From Candidatus Bathyarchaeia archaeon (GTDB lineage: Archaea; Thermoproteota; Bathyarchaeia; Bathyarchaeales; DTEX01), in the NCBI GenBank assembly GCA_038868075.1, contig JAWBXB010000013.1, positions 1-33,907 on the forward strand: a stretch of DNA of 33,907 nucleotides, given 5' to 3'. Position numbers and translations under genes: made by a program. The number at the start of each line of letters is the position of its first letter. Position 1 is the first letter of the stretch. The notes below the pieces were generated by a model. It made no database searches and had not been told where the DNA came from. It saw nothing but the letters and a program-made list of their open reading frames with translations. Of this stretch, positions 9,081-17,139 are shown piece by piece.

Positions 9081-10361
9081 TCATTTCTCCATGGTTTTCC
9101 TCCTATACTCTTCGAGAAGCTCCTTCGCTCTATCCATCCTGATTTTCCTTTCCTCAACCATTTGCTCAGCTATTATGTCTATGAGCTCCCCTGTTGCGCC
9201 AGCCATTATCGCTATGTTTCTTGCATGAAGCGACATATGTCCCCTCTGTATCCCCTCATGTACGAGGGCTCTTAGAGCAGCTAGGTTTTGAACTAAGCCA
9301 ACAGCAACCATAACCTCAGCAAGTTCGCGTGCGGATTTCACACCTAAAATTTTCAGAGCTATTTTGGCTATTGGGTGAACCCTTGTTGCGCCACCTATTA
9401 TGCCAACGGCCATAGGCATCTCTATTGAACCAACTAAGTCGCCATCCTCATTCTTTTCCCAAACTGAAAGGGGTAAGTAACGTCCCGTTCTGGCAGCATA
9501 TGCATGTGCACCAGCCTCGATTGCTCTGTGATCATTGCATGTTGCAAGCGCCACGGCAATTATGCCATTTAATATTCCTTTGTTGTGGGTTGCAGCCCTA
9601 TATGGATCAGCGGCTGCGAAGGCATAGGCCTCAACTATACCATCGACAACCTCCTCCCCGCCGACAGCATTCTTATCAACAATAGTCCATGCTCTGGCAA
9701 GCCTTTCAGTCGCAAGGTTCGAGATTATCCTGAGAAAGACTTTTCCTCCAGTTATCCTCTCTATTAATGGTGCGACAGCCTCGCACATGGTATTAACAGC
9801 GTTTGCTCCCATAGCATCTCTGCAATCAACGAGTAGTTCAGTTATAACCATTGGTCCCCTAATTGTATCAATAACTTTAACCCTCAGGTCCTTAGCTCCG
9901 CCACCAACAGAGACAAGTAATGGATCCTGCTCATTAGCCTTCTTTAAGATTTCCTCCTTAGATTCTAAGATTTCCATTTTGGCTCTATAGGGATCCTTAA
10001 TTTTAACCGCCTGTATTTGTCCAATCATTATGGGCTCTGTGCTACTTGTGAATATTCCACCCTTACTCCTCGCCATTTTGGCTCCATAGCTTGCTGCAGC
10101 CACAACAGAAGGCTCCTCAATAACCATGGGAATCAAATAGTCTCTTCCATTAATTAGGAAGTTTACAGCAATCGCGAAGGGCATCGGAAAAATACCTACA
10201 ACATTCTCTATCATGCGGTCTGCTAAGTCGAGGCTAAGTGAACTTGGAGCCCTAAGCATATTAACCTCTTCATTAGTTAAATCAGCAAACTCCTTAACCA
10301 ATTTAAGTCTTTCATCAATACTTAGCTTGTAAAAGCCGGAGATAGCGGATGTTTTACTCAG
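9081..10361 (-). CDS. mvaA: Class II hydroxymethylglutaryl-CoA reductase, apparent CTG start
   Basis: HMG-CoA reductase of the class II (Pseudomonas mevalonii/Archaeoglobus) type, interconverting HMG-CoA and mevalonate. In archaea it most likely feeds isoprenoid lipid synthesis. Motifs in the long form: EEPSVVAAAS (82-91), DAMGAN (182-187), THNKG (258-262), and the C-terminal GHMSLHARN bearing the catalytic His. The first ATG/GTG/TTG-type start (TTG at 10301) would cut off the conserved N-terminal ISGFYKLS..ERL helix. That helix is encoded in frame upstream, beginning at CTG 10361, which has GGAGGG 6 nt before it; the frame is closed by TAA further up. I therefore place the start at CTG. Class II enzymes are less common in archaea than class I, so lateral gain is plausible. 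Confidence 0.9.
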   Translation of the reverse strand: MSKTSAISGFYKLSIDERLKLVKEFADLTNEEVNMLRAPSSLSLDLADRMIENVVGIFPMPFAIAVNFLINGRDYLIPMVIEEPSVVAAASYGAKMARSKGGIFTSSTEPIMIGQIQAVKIKDPYRAKMEILESKEEILKKANEQDPLLVSVGGGAKDLRVKVIDTIRGPMVITELLVDCRDAMGANAVNTMCEAVAPLIERITGGKVFLRIISNLATERLARAWTIVDKNAVGGEEVVDGIVEAYAFAAADPYRAATHNKGILNGIIAVALATCNDHRAIEAGAHAYAARTGRYLPLSVWEKNEDGDLVGSIEMPMAVGIIGGATRVHPIAKIALKILGVKSARELAEVMVAVGLVQNLAALRALVHEGIQRGHMSLHARNIAIMAGATGELIDIIAEQMVEERKIRMDRAKELLEEYRRKTMEK

Positions 10362-10463
10362 GTTTATCCCTCCATAAATAATTTACTTGCAATTTCCTCC
10401 AGTAAAAATTAGCATTAAAAGATATTAATTTAACTGGGGAATAATGGAAAAAATATTTAGCTC

Positions 10464-10733
10464 TTAAGTTTTAGTTTGTCTCTTATATGCTTCTGGTGCT
10501 GCATCAAACTCCTCAACTAATCCCTTCTCCTTCAATCTTCTTAAAGCCGCCACAGCCTCCCAAAGATGGCAATCAAGTTTTCTCCATATGGCGGATAGAG
10601 GCATGGAGCCTGACTCTTTAAGAAGAGTGTAAGCTTCTCTCTCAAGATCGTCTAAGGAGCGGCGTCTGATAAGGTAGTAATGCGGTCCCTTAATAACCCA
10701 TTCTTCATCCTTTAAACTAATTTCAGTTGCCAT
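10464..10733 (-). CDS. Small winged-helix protein
   Basis: A predicted 89-residue DNA-binding-type protein. The N-terminal strand region (ISLKDEEWVIKGPHYYLIRRRS) is followed by a helical winged-helix core: EAYTLLKESGSMPLSAIWRKLDC, then LWEAVAALRRLKEKGLVEEF. The start is placed at ATG 10733 because GTGAT lies 5 nt upstream; the longer frame from 10751 would overlap the previous gene. It follows the two-TM protein gene with a short gap, so the two are probably co-expressed. The target genes are unknown. Confidence 0.7.
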   Translation of the reverse strand: MATEISLKDEEWVIKGPHYYLIRRRSLDDLEREAYTLLKESGSMPLSAIWRKLDCHLWEAVAALRRLKEKGLVEEFDAAPEAYKRQTKT

Positions 10734-10744
10734 AAAAATCACTT

Positions 10745-11086
10745 TTAACACACTGATAAAATATTATTGAGATCCCCTCTCTTATCACTTTCTCTACTTT
10801 TATCGGGCTCTTCTGGGAGAGTTTGGGAAGCTGGTAGTTCTGGAGGGGTTGTAGCCATCGCCCACCCTATCCACGCTAAAACAAAGAGAAATAAATAAAC
10901 AAATATTAGAACTGGGATTATTAGAGCCCACTCGCTAATTGTAAACTTCCACAATTTAATATCTGGTGCCAAAAATAGTGCCCAAAAATATATTATCATC
11001 GCTGTAACGCTTAATGTAATAAGCAGGATCCCCCAAACTATATCGCGCAAGGATTCACACTCCTTTAGAATAGGATATTTATCCAA
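10745..11086 (-). CDS. Small two-helix membrane protein
   Basis: Hypothetical membrane protein of up to 113 residues. Two strong transmembrane segments (about 17-38 and 52-75) are joined by a short loop, and a charged, Pro/Glu/Lys-rich cytoplasmic-type tail follows. I recognise no family. Two starts are possible: TTG at 11086 without a ribosome site, or TTG at 11050 with AAGGAG 9 nt upstream, which would begin just before the first membrane helix. The downstream winged-helix gene starts within about 12 nt of its stop, so a membrane sensor/regulator pair is conceivable but unproven. It diverges from the Cdv cluster. Confidence 0.6.
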   Translation of the reverse strand: MDKYPILKECESLRDIVWGILLITLSVTAMIIYFWALFLAPDIKLWKFTISEWALIIPVLIFVYLFLFVLAWIGWAMATTPPELPASQTLPEEPDKSRESDKRGDLNNILSVC

Positions 11087-11336
11087 AAATTAATTTAATT
11101 TTTAGGGTTCCCTACGAGATTTTACTCTTCTCTCAAAGCATTACTATAGTAAATGTGATATTCTCCTGTAAATATTCATCTCCTCCCATCTCATTTTTAC
11201 ACTTAAAAAATAAAAAGGTGCCGCGGACGTTGTCCATCAATGTATTACGTATATATATGCATTAATATTCTAAGCGTATTAACAAGTCTAAACTCTCATT
11301 AAAATCAGCGATATTCTAGGCTGAATGGTGGAGCGC

Positions 11337-11981
11337 ATGTCCTCAAAATTTACTAAGAAGTGGGAGGAGGGAGAATTAAAAGGACTTAAGGCTGCGCTTA
11401 GACCCTCTGAGCCCCTGAGGACTAGGATTGAAGTGGCTATCAGACGCGTTGAAGCCCAAATTCAATACTTGGAGGGTGCATTAAATCGCTTAAGTGAGAG
11501 AGATAAATACTTGTTTTCCAAAATTGTTGAGGCATATTCTAGGCATCAAATGCAGAGAGCTCGTGTTCTGGCAAATGAACTCGCTGAATTAAGGAAGATG
11601 GCTAATTTCATGATGAATGCTGAATTAGCATTAGAGAGGGTTGCATTAAGATTGAAAACAGTAACGCAACTAGGTAATGTTGTATCAACACTAGCTCCAG
11701 CTACACAGGTTTTACAAAGCGTTAGAGCTGGATTAGGTGGACTATTGCCGAACGCTGAGAAAGAAATAGGGCAGATTGGGTCCATGCTTAATGATCTGAT
11801 AGTTGAGGCTGGTGAGGTTACTGGCGTGAAGCCAAACTTTGAGATTGCTAGTAATGATGCCCAGAAGATTCTTGAGGAGGCAGCTTTAATCGCTGAGCAG
11901 CGGATGAAGGAGAGATTCCCCGAGCTTCCATCCCTAAAAACTATAGAGGAAACAAGCGAAGACTCTAGCTTCACAGAATAA
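11337..11981 (+). CDS. ESCRT-III-like cell division protein, CdvB paralogue (no winged helix)
   Basis: Snf7/ESCRT-III family protein of 214 residues. The basic first helix pair (RTRIEVAIRRVEAQIQYLE) and the acidic second helix (HQMQRARVLANELAELRKM) are the family core that polymerises at the division neck. Helices 3-5 follow. Unlike the second copy at 12695 it ends without a winged-helix domain. A short proline-containing tail (RFPELPSL) could serve as a Vps4-MIT contact. The start is set at ATG 11337 because GGTGGAG precedes it; ATG 11325 would add four residues. It is first in a run of four cdv genes. AT-rich promoter sequence lies at about 11245-11260. Confidence 0.9.
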   Translation: MSSKFTKKWEEGELKGLKAALRPSEPLRTRIEVAIRRVEAQIQYLEGALNRLSERDKYLFSKIVEAYSRHQMQRARVLANELAELRKMANFMMNAELALERVALRLKTVTQLGNVVSTLAPATQVLQSVRAGLGGLLPNAEKEIGQIGSMLNDLIVEAGEVTGVKPNFEIASNDAQKILEEAALIAEQRMKERFPELPSLKTIEETSEDSSFTE

Positions 11982-12000
11982 TTAATGGGGGATAATTATC

Positions 12001-12657
12001 TTGGCAGCAAATATCTTTCCAAGTTTAATTGGTAGGAGCATCAGAGATGAGAATGGCAGAGAAATAGGGAAAATAGTGTCATTTATAATAAATTCTTCAG
12101 GCGAGGTTAAGGAGGCCCTAGTTGAGAGTAAAAGTGAAGAGATGATTAAATATCCAGTTGGAAGATTAAAGGCTACCCAAGAAGAAGTTCTTCTGGTAAC
12201 AGATATTGAAAGACGCGTTGAGAAGCTATGTGAAAGTCTCCCAATATTACTGAAGAAGCGTGAAATACTTGAATCTCTCTTCAAGAATAAAGAAATAGTT
12301 CCTGAAATATATGAGGACTTAAGCTCTGAAATAGATAAATCTATAGGTGAAATGAAACTTGAAGCCCAGAATCTTTTAAGCGACATAGAGCAGCAGATTC
12401 AACATCAAGAAAACCTCATTAAAATGCTTCATCTTGCCAGAACCTTCCTAGAAATGGAACATGGAATAGGCAATGTGAAGGACGATGTTTTCCGTCAATC
12501 TCTGTTATCCATTCTCAGAGAAATAAAGTATACTTCTTATAGGAAAATGAATCTATTAAAAACAAAGGATAAAATTTCAAGCCTAATTCTCCAGACAGGT
12601 ATTGACATAACATTGAGTGAAAAACCAGTAATAAATGTGCGTATAACTGGACAATGA
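12001..12657 (+). CDS. cdvA: CdvA, crenarchaeal-type cell division protein
   Basis: CdvA is the membrane-associated filament protein that recruits ESCRT-III (CdvB) to the division site in TACK archaea. The N-terminal 65 residues form a PRC-barrel-like domain (LIGRSIRDENGREIGKIVSF, then VKEALVES). Residues about 70-190 are a long coiled coil rich in Glu/Lys/Leu. The C-terminal strand DITLSEKPVINVRITGQ is where the ESCRT-III-binding segment sits in the family. It starts at TTG 12001, 19 nt after the first CdvB-like gene, and precedes the winged-helix CdvB that should be its partner. The identification rests on domain order plus context and is strong. Confidence 0.9.
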   Translation: MAANIFPSLIGRSIRDENGREIGKIVSFIINSSGEVKEALVESKSEEMIKYPVGRLKATQEEVLLVTDIERRVEKLCESLPILLKKREILESLFKNKEIVPEIYEDLSSEIDKSIGEMKLEAQNLLSDIEQQIQHQENLIKMLHLARTFLEMEHGIGNVKDDVFRQSLLSILREIKYTSYRKMNLLKTKDKISSLILQTGIDITLSEKPVINVRITGQ

Positions 12658-12694
12658 TATATCCGCTCTTGTAAACTCCTACACGGTGTCTTGT

Positions 12695-13531
12695 ATGATT
12701 AAAGAGATCCTCGGAAGAACTAGGAGATCTTTAAACGAAAGCCTTCTGGAGGCGATTAGTGAGATGGGTAAATGTTATTCTAGGCTTGAGCTAGCTTACG
12801 CGAAGCTTGCTAAGAGGGATAAAGAGCTATTCGATGAATGCGCTTCATATTTAAGTCGTGGACTGAAGAATAGGGCGATAGTTTACGCTAATGAGATTGC
12901 TGAGATAAGAAAACTTATGTCCATTATACAGAATCTGCAGCTATCCCTTGAGAAAGCCATATTGCGGCTTGAAACCTTCAGAGCTGTGACACCAACATTA
13001 GAGGATATTAAGGGAGTATTTAGTGAAGTTAAGGGGGCACTTGAAGATGTTACTAAAATAATGCCTTCTATAACGCCGGAAATAAACAATCTGTTGAAAT
13101 CAATAAATGAAATAATGGTGACGACGGAAATAAGCTCGATACCGCCTGAACCAGTTGTAATTAAGGATGAAGCTACCGAGGCAATTCTTAAAGAAGCATC
13201 AGACTTCCTTAAACAGGAGCTTGAGAGAAAGATTCCTATTCCCCCAGAGGAGCCCTATATTCCGTCATCTGGAAGTGTGGCTATTAAACCAAGTATAGCG
13301 CTTACAGTTGATGGTTCAGAGGTCTATATAGGTGCTGATGGATCAATAATCAGTAATGATGTTAATGGCTCTCCTAGCATTCTAGCTGAGGAGCTTATCC
13401 TAGATTACATTGAACGAAATAATGGTGAAATGAATATTCAAAAATGTGCTAGAGAGCTAAATATGCCTGAAACTAGGGTTAGGGAAATACTTGAGTCCTT
13501 AAGTAGAAAAGGGAAGATAAGAATTGAATAG
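12695..13531 (+). CDS. cdvB: CdvB, ESCRT-III protein with MIM2 motif and C-terminal winged helix
   Basis: ESCRT-III core (about residues 15-145) with the same helix pattern as the upstream paralogue. It is followed by a proline-rich MIM2-type motif (IPIPPEEP, about 180-187), which in archaea binds the MIT domain of CdvC/Vps4. A linker follows, then a winged-helix domain (about 227-275: ILDYIERNNGEMNIQKCAREL..ETRVREILESL). In Sulfolobales this last domain binds CdvA. The start at ATG 12695 has GGTGTC 4 nt upstream; GTG 12686 is the longer alternative. It lies between cdvA and cdvC, the classical order. Confidence 0.93.
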   Translation: MIKEILGRTRRSLNESLLEAISEMGKCYSRLELAYAKLAKRDKELFDECASYLSRGLKNRAIVYANEIAEIRKLMSIIQNLQLSLEKAILRLETFRAVTPTLEDIKGVFSEVKGALEDVTKIMPSITPEINNLLKSINEIMVTTEISSIPPEPVVIKDEATEAILKEASDFLKQELERKIPIPPEEPYIPSSGSVAIKPSIALTVDGSEVYIGADGSIISNDVNGSPSILAEELILDYIERNNGEMNIQKCARELNMPETRVREILESLSRKGKIRIE

Positions 13532-13545
13532 GTGTAGAATAAAAT

Positions 13546-14679
13546 ATGAGTGCCGCTCAAGAGCTGGAGCAATTAGCTTTAAGATACGCGGAACAAGCGG
13601 TAATGCTGGATCGCCAGGGAAAGAAGGAGATGGCCATTGAAGCGTATCAAAAAGCCATAGATAGTCTGTTAAAAATTGTTAAGATAAATCCAAATTATGA
13701 GCTTAACAAAATATATCTGCAAAGGGCTGATGCTTATAGAAATAGGATTGCAGTGCTTAAATCTTCTCTATACCTGAGTCCGGCGACAGCCGAAGACTCA
13801 ATTGGGGCAAGATCCTCATTCGAAGATTTAATTATGAGGGAGCCGCCGAATGTTACTTGGGATGATATTGTTGGACTTGAAGATGCAAAGAAGGCGATAA
13901 AAGAGGCAATAGTATATCCCTCGCTTAGACCGGACCTATTTCCCCTAGGATGGCCTAGGGGGATCCTACTCTTCGGTCCGCCTGGATGTGGGAAAACTTT
14001 ACTTGCTGCTGCTGTTGCAAATGAGATTAAAGCCAAATTTATACCGATTGACGCAGCATCAATAATGTCTAAGTGGCTTGGTGAGGCTGAGCAAAATGTT
14101 GCTAGACTCTTTAATGTTGCTAGGAGAGAGGCGAGGAACTCGCCGGTGATAATTTTCATAGATGAGCTTGATTCCTTAATGGGTGTTAGACGATTTGAGG
14201 TTGGTGGGGAGACAAGGGTTAGGAATCAGTTTCTCAAGGAGATGGATGGTATAATCGATAAGAAGAATCCAACCAGGGTTTATGTTATAGGTGCGACAAA
14301 TAAGCCTTGGGACCTAGATCAGCCATTCATAAGAAGATTCCAGAAAAGAATTTATGTGCCGCCGCCCAACTATAAGCAGCGTCTAGAAACCTTCAGATTA
14401 TATACTAAGCCTCTAAGGCTAGCGCCAGATGTAGACCTAGATGAGCTGGCTAGGTTAACTGAGGGATTCTCTGGGAGCGATATATTGGATGTCTGCCAGT
14501 CAGTTCAGCTAAAGGTTAATAGTGAAATATTTGAGCGATATGCGGATTACACTAAAGCTGAACCTAGACCAATAACTATGAAAGATTTCCTAGAAGTTCT
14601 AGAGAAGAGAAAGCCAAGTATATTAAAGGAATCCTTAATCCAGTATGAGAAATGGTTTAACGAGTTTAAAGCCCTATAA
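13546..14679 (+). CDS. cdvC: CdvC, Vps4-type AAA ATPase
   Basis: ATPase of 377 residues that disassembles ESCRT-III filaments during division. It has an N-terminal MIT three-helix bundle (about 1-75), a linker, then one AAA domain: Walker A GPPGCGKT (144-151), Walker B FIDEL (204-208), the pore-loop region SKWLGEAEQN, a sensor-1 region (VIGATNKPWDLDQPF) and the arginine-finger stretch IRRFQKRIYVPPP. The C-terminal small domain carries GFSGSDILDVCQ. Length and layout match Sulfolobus CdvC and eukaryotic Vps4. It is last in the cluster, 14 nt after cdvB. Confidence 0.96.
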   Translation: MSAAQELEQLALRYAEQAVMLDRQGKKEMAIEAYQKAIDSLLKIVKINPNYELNKIYLQRADAYRNRIAVLKSSLYLSPATAEDSIGARSSFEDLIMREPPNVTWDDIVGLEDAKKAIKEAIVYPSLRPDLFPLGWPRGILLFGPPGCGKTLLAAAVANEIKAKFIPIDAASIMSKWLGEAEQNVARLFNVARREARNSPVIIFIDELDSLMGVRRFEVGGETRVRNQFLKEMDGIIDKKNPTRVYVIGATNKPWDLDQPFIRRFQKRIYVPPPNYKQRLETFRLYTKPLRLAPDVDLDELARLTEGFSGSDILDVCQSVQLKVNSEIFERYADYTKAEPRPITMKDFLEVLEKRKPSILKESLIQYEKWFNEFKAL

Positions 14680-14751
14680 AACTAAAAACCTTAAAATGAT
14701 GCTTAAAGAATTCTAAAGCAACTAAGAAGTAGCGTTAAGGTTATTACCAGG

Positions 14752-14760
14752 TTTTAAATA
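14752..14760 (+). promoter_or_regulatory. TATA box of tRNA-Gln(TTG)
   Basis: TTTTAAATA centred about 27 nt upstream of the tRNA 5' end, as expected for an archaeal tRNA promoter. Confidence 0.5.
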
Positions 14761-14782
14761 GAAAAATCTTGTCTATTTAAGT

Positions 14783-14913
14783 AGCCCGGTGGTGTAGTGG
14801 ACAAGCATAGCGGGCTTTGGAGGCTATAAGGAGTAAATTAATGTTTTACTAAAAAGGTCATGTTATGCTGGAGAGACCCGCTGACGGGAGTTCGAATCTC
14901 CCCCGGGCTACCA
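14783..14913 (+). tRNA. tRNA-Gln (anticodon TTG), intron-containing
   Basis: Exons 14783-14820 and 14876-14913 join to a 76-nt tRNA with encoded CCA. The acceptor is AGCCCGG/CCGGGCT, the anticodon loop CTTTGGA (anticodon TTG, decoding CAA), and the T-arm GGGAG-TTCGAAT-CTCCC. The intron sits after position 37, the canonical archaeal site. The 3' exon is identical to that of tRNA-Gln(CTG) at 3693. Maturation needs the tRNA-splicing endonuclease, which is not in this window. Confidence 0.96.
14821..14875 (+). other. Archaeal tRNA intron (55 nt) with bulge-helix-bulge splice motif
   Basis: A canonical BHB can be drawn. The central 4-bp helix is CUUU (exon 1) with GGAG (intron 3' end). The 3-nt bulges are GGA and AGA, cut between their second and third bases, which gives exactly the 37/38 junction. 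The outer helix is the anticodon stem. The inner helix pairs the intron start GGC-AUAA with UUAU-GCU, with one U bulged. Each element fits the strict archaeal rule. Confidence 0.9.
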
Positions 14914-14958
14914 AAATATCATCTATTGCCTTCTTAATTAAGCATTTTCTCCCTTTAT

Positions 14959-15864
14959 TCAAGGCTTTCTTTTGGAGGTTTTTGATAAGCTTAATTCTAG
15001 GATGCTGAAAAATACAATAATTATTCCTATGAACTTAATTGATGATAGTTTTTCCCCAAGAGTGATAACAGCTAAGATTACGGAGATTGTGGGGTAAGTT
15101 ATCATTATCGCTGTTGCCTTTGAGAGATTAATGTTTTTGATACCATAATACCAGAGGCTATTTCCAGTAACATAGCTTAAACTAATACAAAGTATTATTA
15201 TGATCCCCCGTAATGGTATGTTTAGGGCATCCTCTAAGTGATTTGAACCAAACAGCATAAAGATTAGAAGGGAAGCTAATCCACCTATCAAGTGCCTGTA
15301 CATGACAACCGTAAGTGGACTTATAATCTGCATTAAGTTCTTTGCGACAACATGGGCGCACTGGAAGAAAAATGGTGCCAACAGAAATAGTAGGTCGCCA
15401 AGACTCATCCACCTCAATGTACCCTCACTTGTAATGAGGAAAACCCCTAAGAATGCTAAAAGTGAAAGAAAAAATTGCCGCCTACTTATTCTCTCCCCTA
15501 ACAATATGTAACTTAAAATCATGCTGTATAGGACCTCGGTTTGCAGGAGGAAAGTATTACTTATTGGTGATAGACGTAGCCCATAAAAGGTCATGCCCAT
15601 AGGCACGGTGGTTCCTACTGCACCTATCCATAAAAGCTTAAGGAAATATTTCTTACCGCTCTTAAGGATCTCACTAACCTTCCCAAAAAAGAAATTTATT
15701 AAAGTGAGAATTAAACCAGCTAACGTGAGTGTTATAGATGCTAAAAGTAGCCAGTTGATAAAAGAGGCGATTTTAGCTAAATAAACATTTAATCCAGTTA
15801 TGATCGTTGCCGTAATAACCGATATTGTTCCAACAGTCTCTTTATGGGAAATAATCTCTTTCAA
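14959..15864 (-). CDS. EamA/DMT-family transporter
   Basis: Drug/metabolite-transporter superfamily permease of 301 residues with about ten membrane helices in two repeated five-helix EamA halves. The first half ends with LSPISNTFLLQTEVLYSMILSYILLGERIS. The second half ends with the matching NLSKATAIMITYPTISVILAVITLGEKLS. The duplicated 'LGE' motif at the end of each half is diagnostic. The substrate is unknown. It is monocistronic, convergent with the upstream tRNA and divergent from the corrinoid adenosyltransferase gene. Confidence 0.88.
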   Translation of the reverse strand: MKEIISHKETVGTISVITATIITGLNVYLAKIASFINWLLLASITLTLAGLILTLINFFFGKVSEILKSGKKYFLKLLWIGAVGTTVPMGMTFYGLRLSPISNTFLLQTEVLYSMILSYILLGERISRRQFFLSLLAFLGVFLITSEGTLRWMSLGDLLFLLAPFFFQCAHVVAKNLMQIISPLTVVMYRHLIGGLASLLIFMLFGSNHLEDALNIPLRGIIIILCISLSYVTGNSLWYYGIKNINLSKATAIMITYPTISVILAVITLGEKLSSIKFIGIIIVFFSILELSLSKTSKRKP

Positions 15865-15988
15865 CTTTACTTAACTCCTTGGAATATAAAGTAAATCTTA
15901 AGGAATATGTTTTATTTTTAAGTATTTCTGAGAGAGAAAGTTATAATTGGCGCATTATGAAAATATAATTTTGTTCTGGTGATATATC

Positions 15989-16504
15989 GTGGGTTTTATT
16001 CATCTTTATACTGGTGATGGTGAGGGAAAATCTATTACAGCTTTCGGTCTCGCCCTAAGAGCCGTAGGGCACGGCTATAAAGTTATAATAGTCCAATTTA
16101 TGAAGGGAAGAAAGGACATAGGTGAGTATAAAGTTTGGAGGAGACTTGCGCCCCACTATGAAATACATCAATTTGGGAGGAAAGAATTTATAAATTTAAA
16201 AAAGCCTGAGCCAATAGATTATGTACTTGCAGGGAGAGCCCTCAATTTTGCTAAGAAAGCCCTCAAGAAAAAGCCACGCCTCTTAATATTGGATGAAATA
16301 AATCTTGCCGCCTCAATTGGGCTAATTAAGATAAGCGATGTCCTTGATCTCCTAAATAACATACCGGAGTCTACAACTGTTGTCTTAACTGGTAGAAATG
16401 CGCCTAAAGAGCTGATTGAGCGGGCTGACTTGGTTACTGAGATGCGCGAGATAAAACATCCCTGGAAAAAGGGCGTTCAAGCCAGAAGGGGAATAGAATA
16501 TTAG
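15989..16504 (+). CDS. cobO: Corrinoid (cob(I)alamin) adenosyltransferase, CobA/CobO family
   Basis: A P-loop enzyme of 171 residues that transfers the adenosyl group of ATP to reduced corrinoid in coenzyme B12 assembly or salvage. The N-terminal P-loop GDGEGKS (9-15) is the family motif. VIIVQFMKG and LLILDEIN (Walker B, about 95-102) follow, and the C-terminal HPWKKGVQARRGIEY is the conserved corrinoid-site tail. It starts at GTG 15989 with GGTGAT 6 nt upstream. No other B12 gene is adjacent. The ECF S component some 2 kb downstream could supply a vitamin, but nothing ties it to cobalamin. Confidence 0.9.
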   Translation: MGFIHLYTGDGEGKSITAFGLALRAVGHGYKVIIVQFMKGRKDIGEYKVWRRLAPHYEIHQFGRKEFINLKKPEPIDYVLAGRALNFAKKALKKKPRLLILDEINLAASIGLIKISDVLDLLNNIPESTTVVLTGRNAPKELIERADLVTEMREIKHPWKKGVQARRGIEY

Positions 16505-16548
16505 AAAAATTCTTCAGTTACGATGTAGGGCGCCTTTTTCTCTATACT

Positions 16549-16689
16549 TTACTTTTTAGATTCTTCTCTTTGAGACTTTACTGTTTTCTCCCCCTCGCAA
16601 TAGACAAGATATAGGAATACTAGTGCAAAAGCGATAAATATTAGCACCCTTAAGAGTAAGCTGAGTAAATTAAAGTATTCGGTGCTCAT
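16549..16689 (-). CDS. Small single-pass membrane protein (46 residues)
   Basis: A short gene easily missed. ATG at 16689 has GTGAT 5 nt upstream, and the frame runs 46 codons to TAA. The product has a polar N-terminus (MSTEYFNLLS), one hydrophobic helix (about 8-30) and a charged C-terminal tail rich in Glu and Lys ending in EESKK. I recognise no family. The good ribosome site and amphipathic layout favour a real gene over chance. It lies downstream of the SWIM-protein gene on the same strand, with only about 36 nt between, so the two are probably co-transcribed. Confidence 0.55.
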   Translation of the reverse strand: MSTEYFNLLSLLLRVLIFIAFALVFLYLVYCEGEKTVKSQREESKK

Positions 16690-16725
16690 TTTAGATCACA
16701 CATCAAAATTTTGTTAAGCAGGTAT

Positions 16726-17139
16726 TTAAGGTATTGCCCTCTTCCACTCGCTCATTAAGAAGTCATAAATGTCATCACTATCCTCTATTTCGTCATATCG
16801 ACCTAATGTCTCAGCAATTTTTTGTCCAATCAAATGATAGCATAGGTAGGCTTTCCGGCTCATAACATGGAAATAAAAGTCATCACATGAGCAAAATCCT
16901 GCATCGGGCATAACTAAGTAGTCTCTCTCTTTACCAACAACAATCCACACGATTCTACCGCTCGGCTTAAAAATGTATTTTTTAATCCTATTATTCTTGA
17001 CGGCTTCCCAAGCTCTCTGGAAACGTGAGCCGAAAAGCATTGATAAACGGGTTAAATGCTCACCAGTAATCTCCCCAGTCTCCTTTATTTCTTTACAGAT
17101 ATTTTCGAGAACATCGCTTTCCGATCTCTCTTCCACCAT
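16726..17139 (-). CDS. SWIM zinc-finger protein
   Basis: A protein of about 137 residues with a SWIM-type zinc site: C-x-C-xn-C-x-H, visible as FCSCDDF...YLCYHL. SWIM domains bind DNA or protein. Small archaeal SWIM proteins are often linked to recombination (Sws1-like), but here that is only a family-level hint. The N-terminal half is helical (LENICKEIKETGEITGEHLTRL), then strands lead into the zinc site. The start is set at ATG 17139, preceded by GGAG at 5-6 nt; the longer frame from 17187 lacks a ribosome site. Confidence 0.8.
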   Translation of the reverse strand: MVEERSESDVLENICKEIKETGEITGEHLTRLSMLFGSRFQRAWEAVKNNRIKKYIFKPSGRIVWIVVGKERDYLVMPDAGFCSCDDFYFHVMSRKAYLCYHLIGQKIAETLGRYDEIEDSDDIYDFLMSEWKRAIP

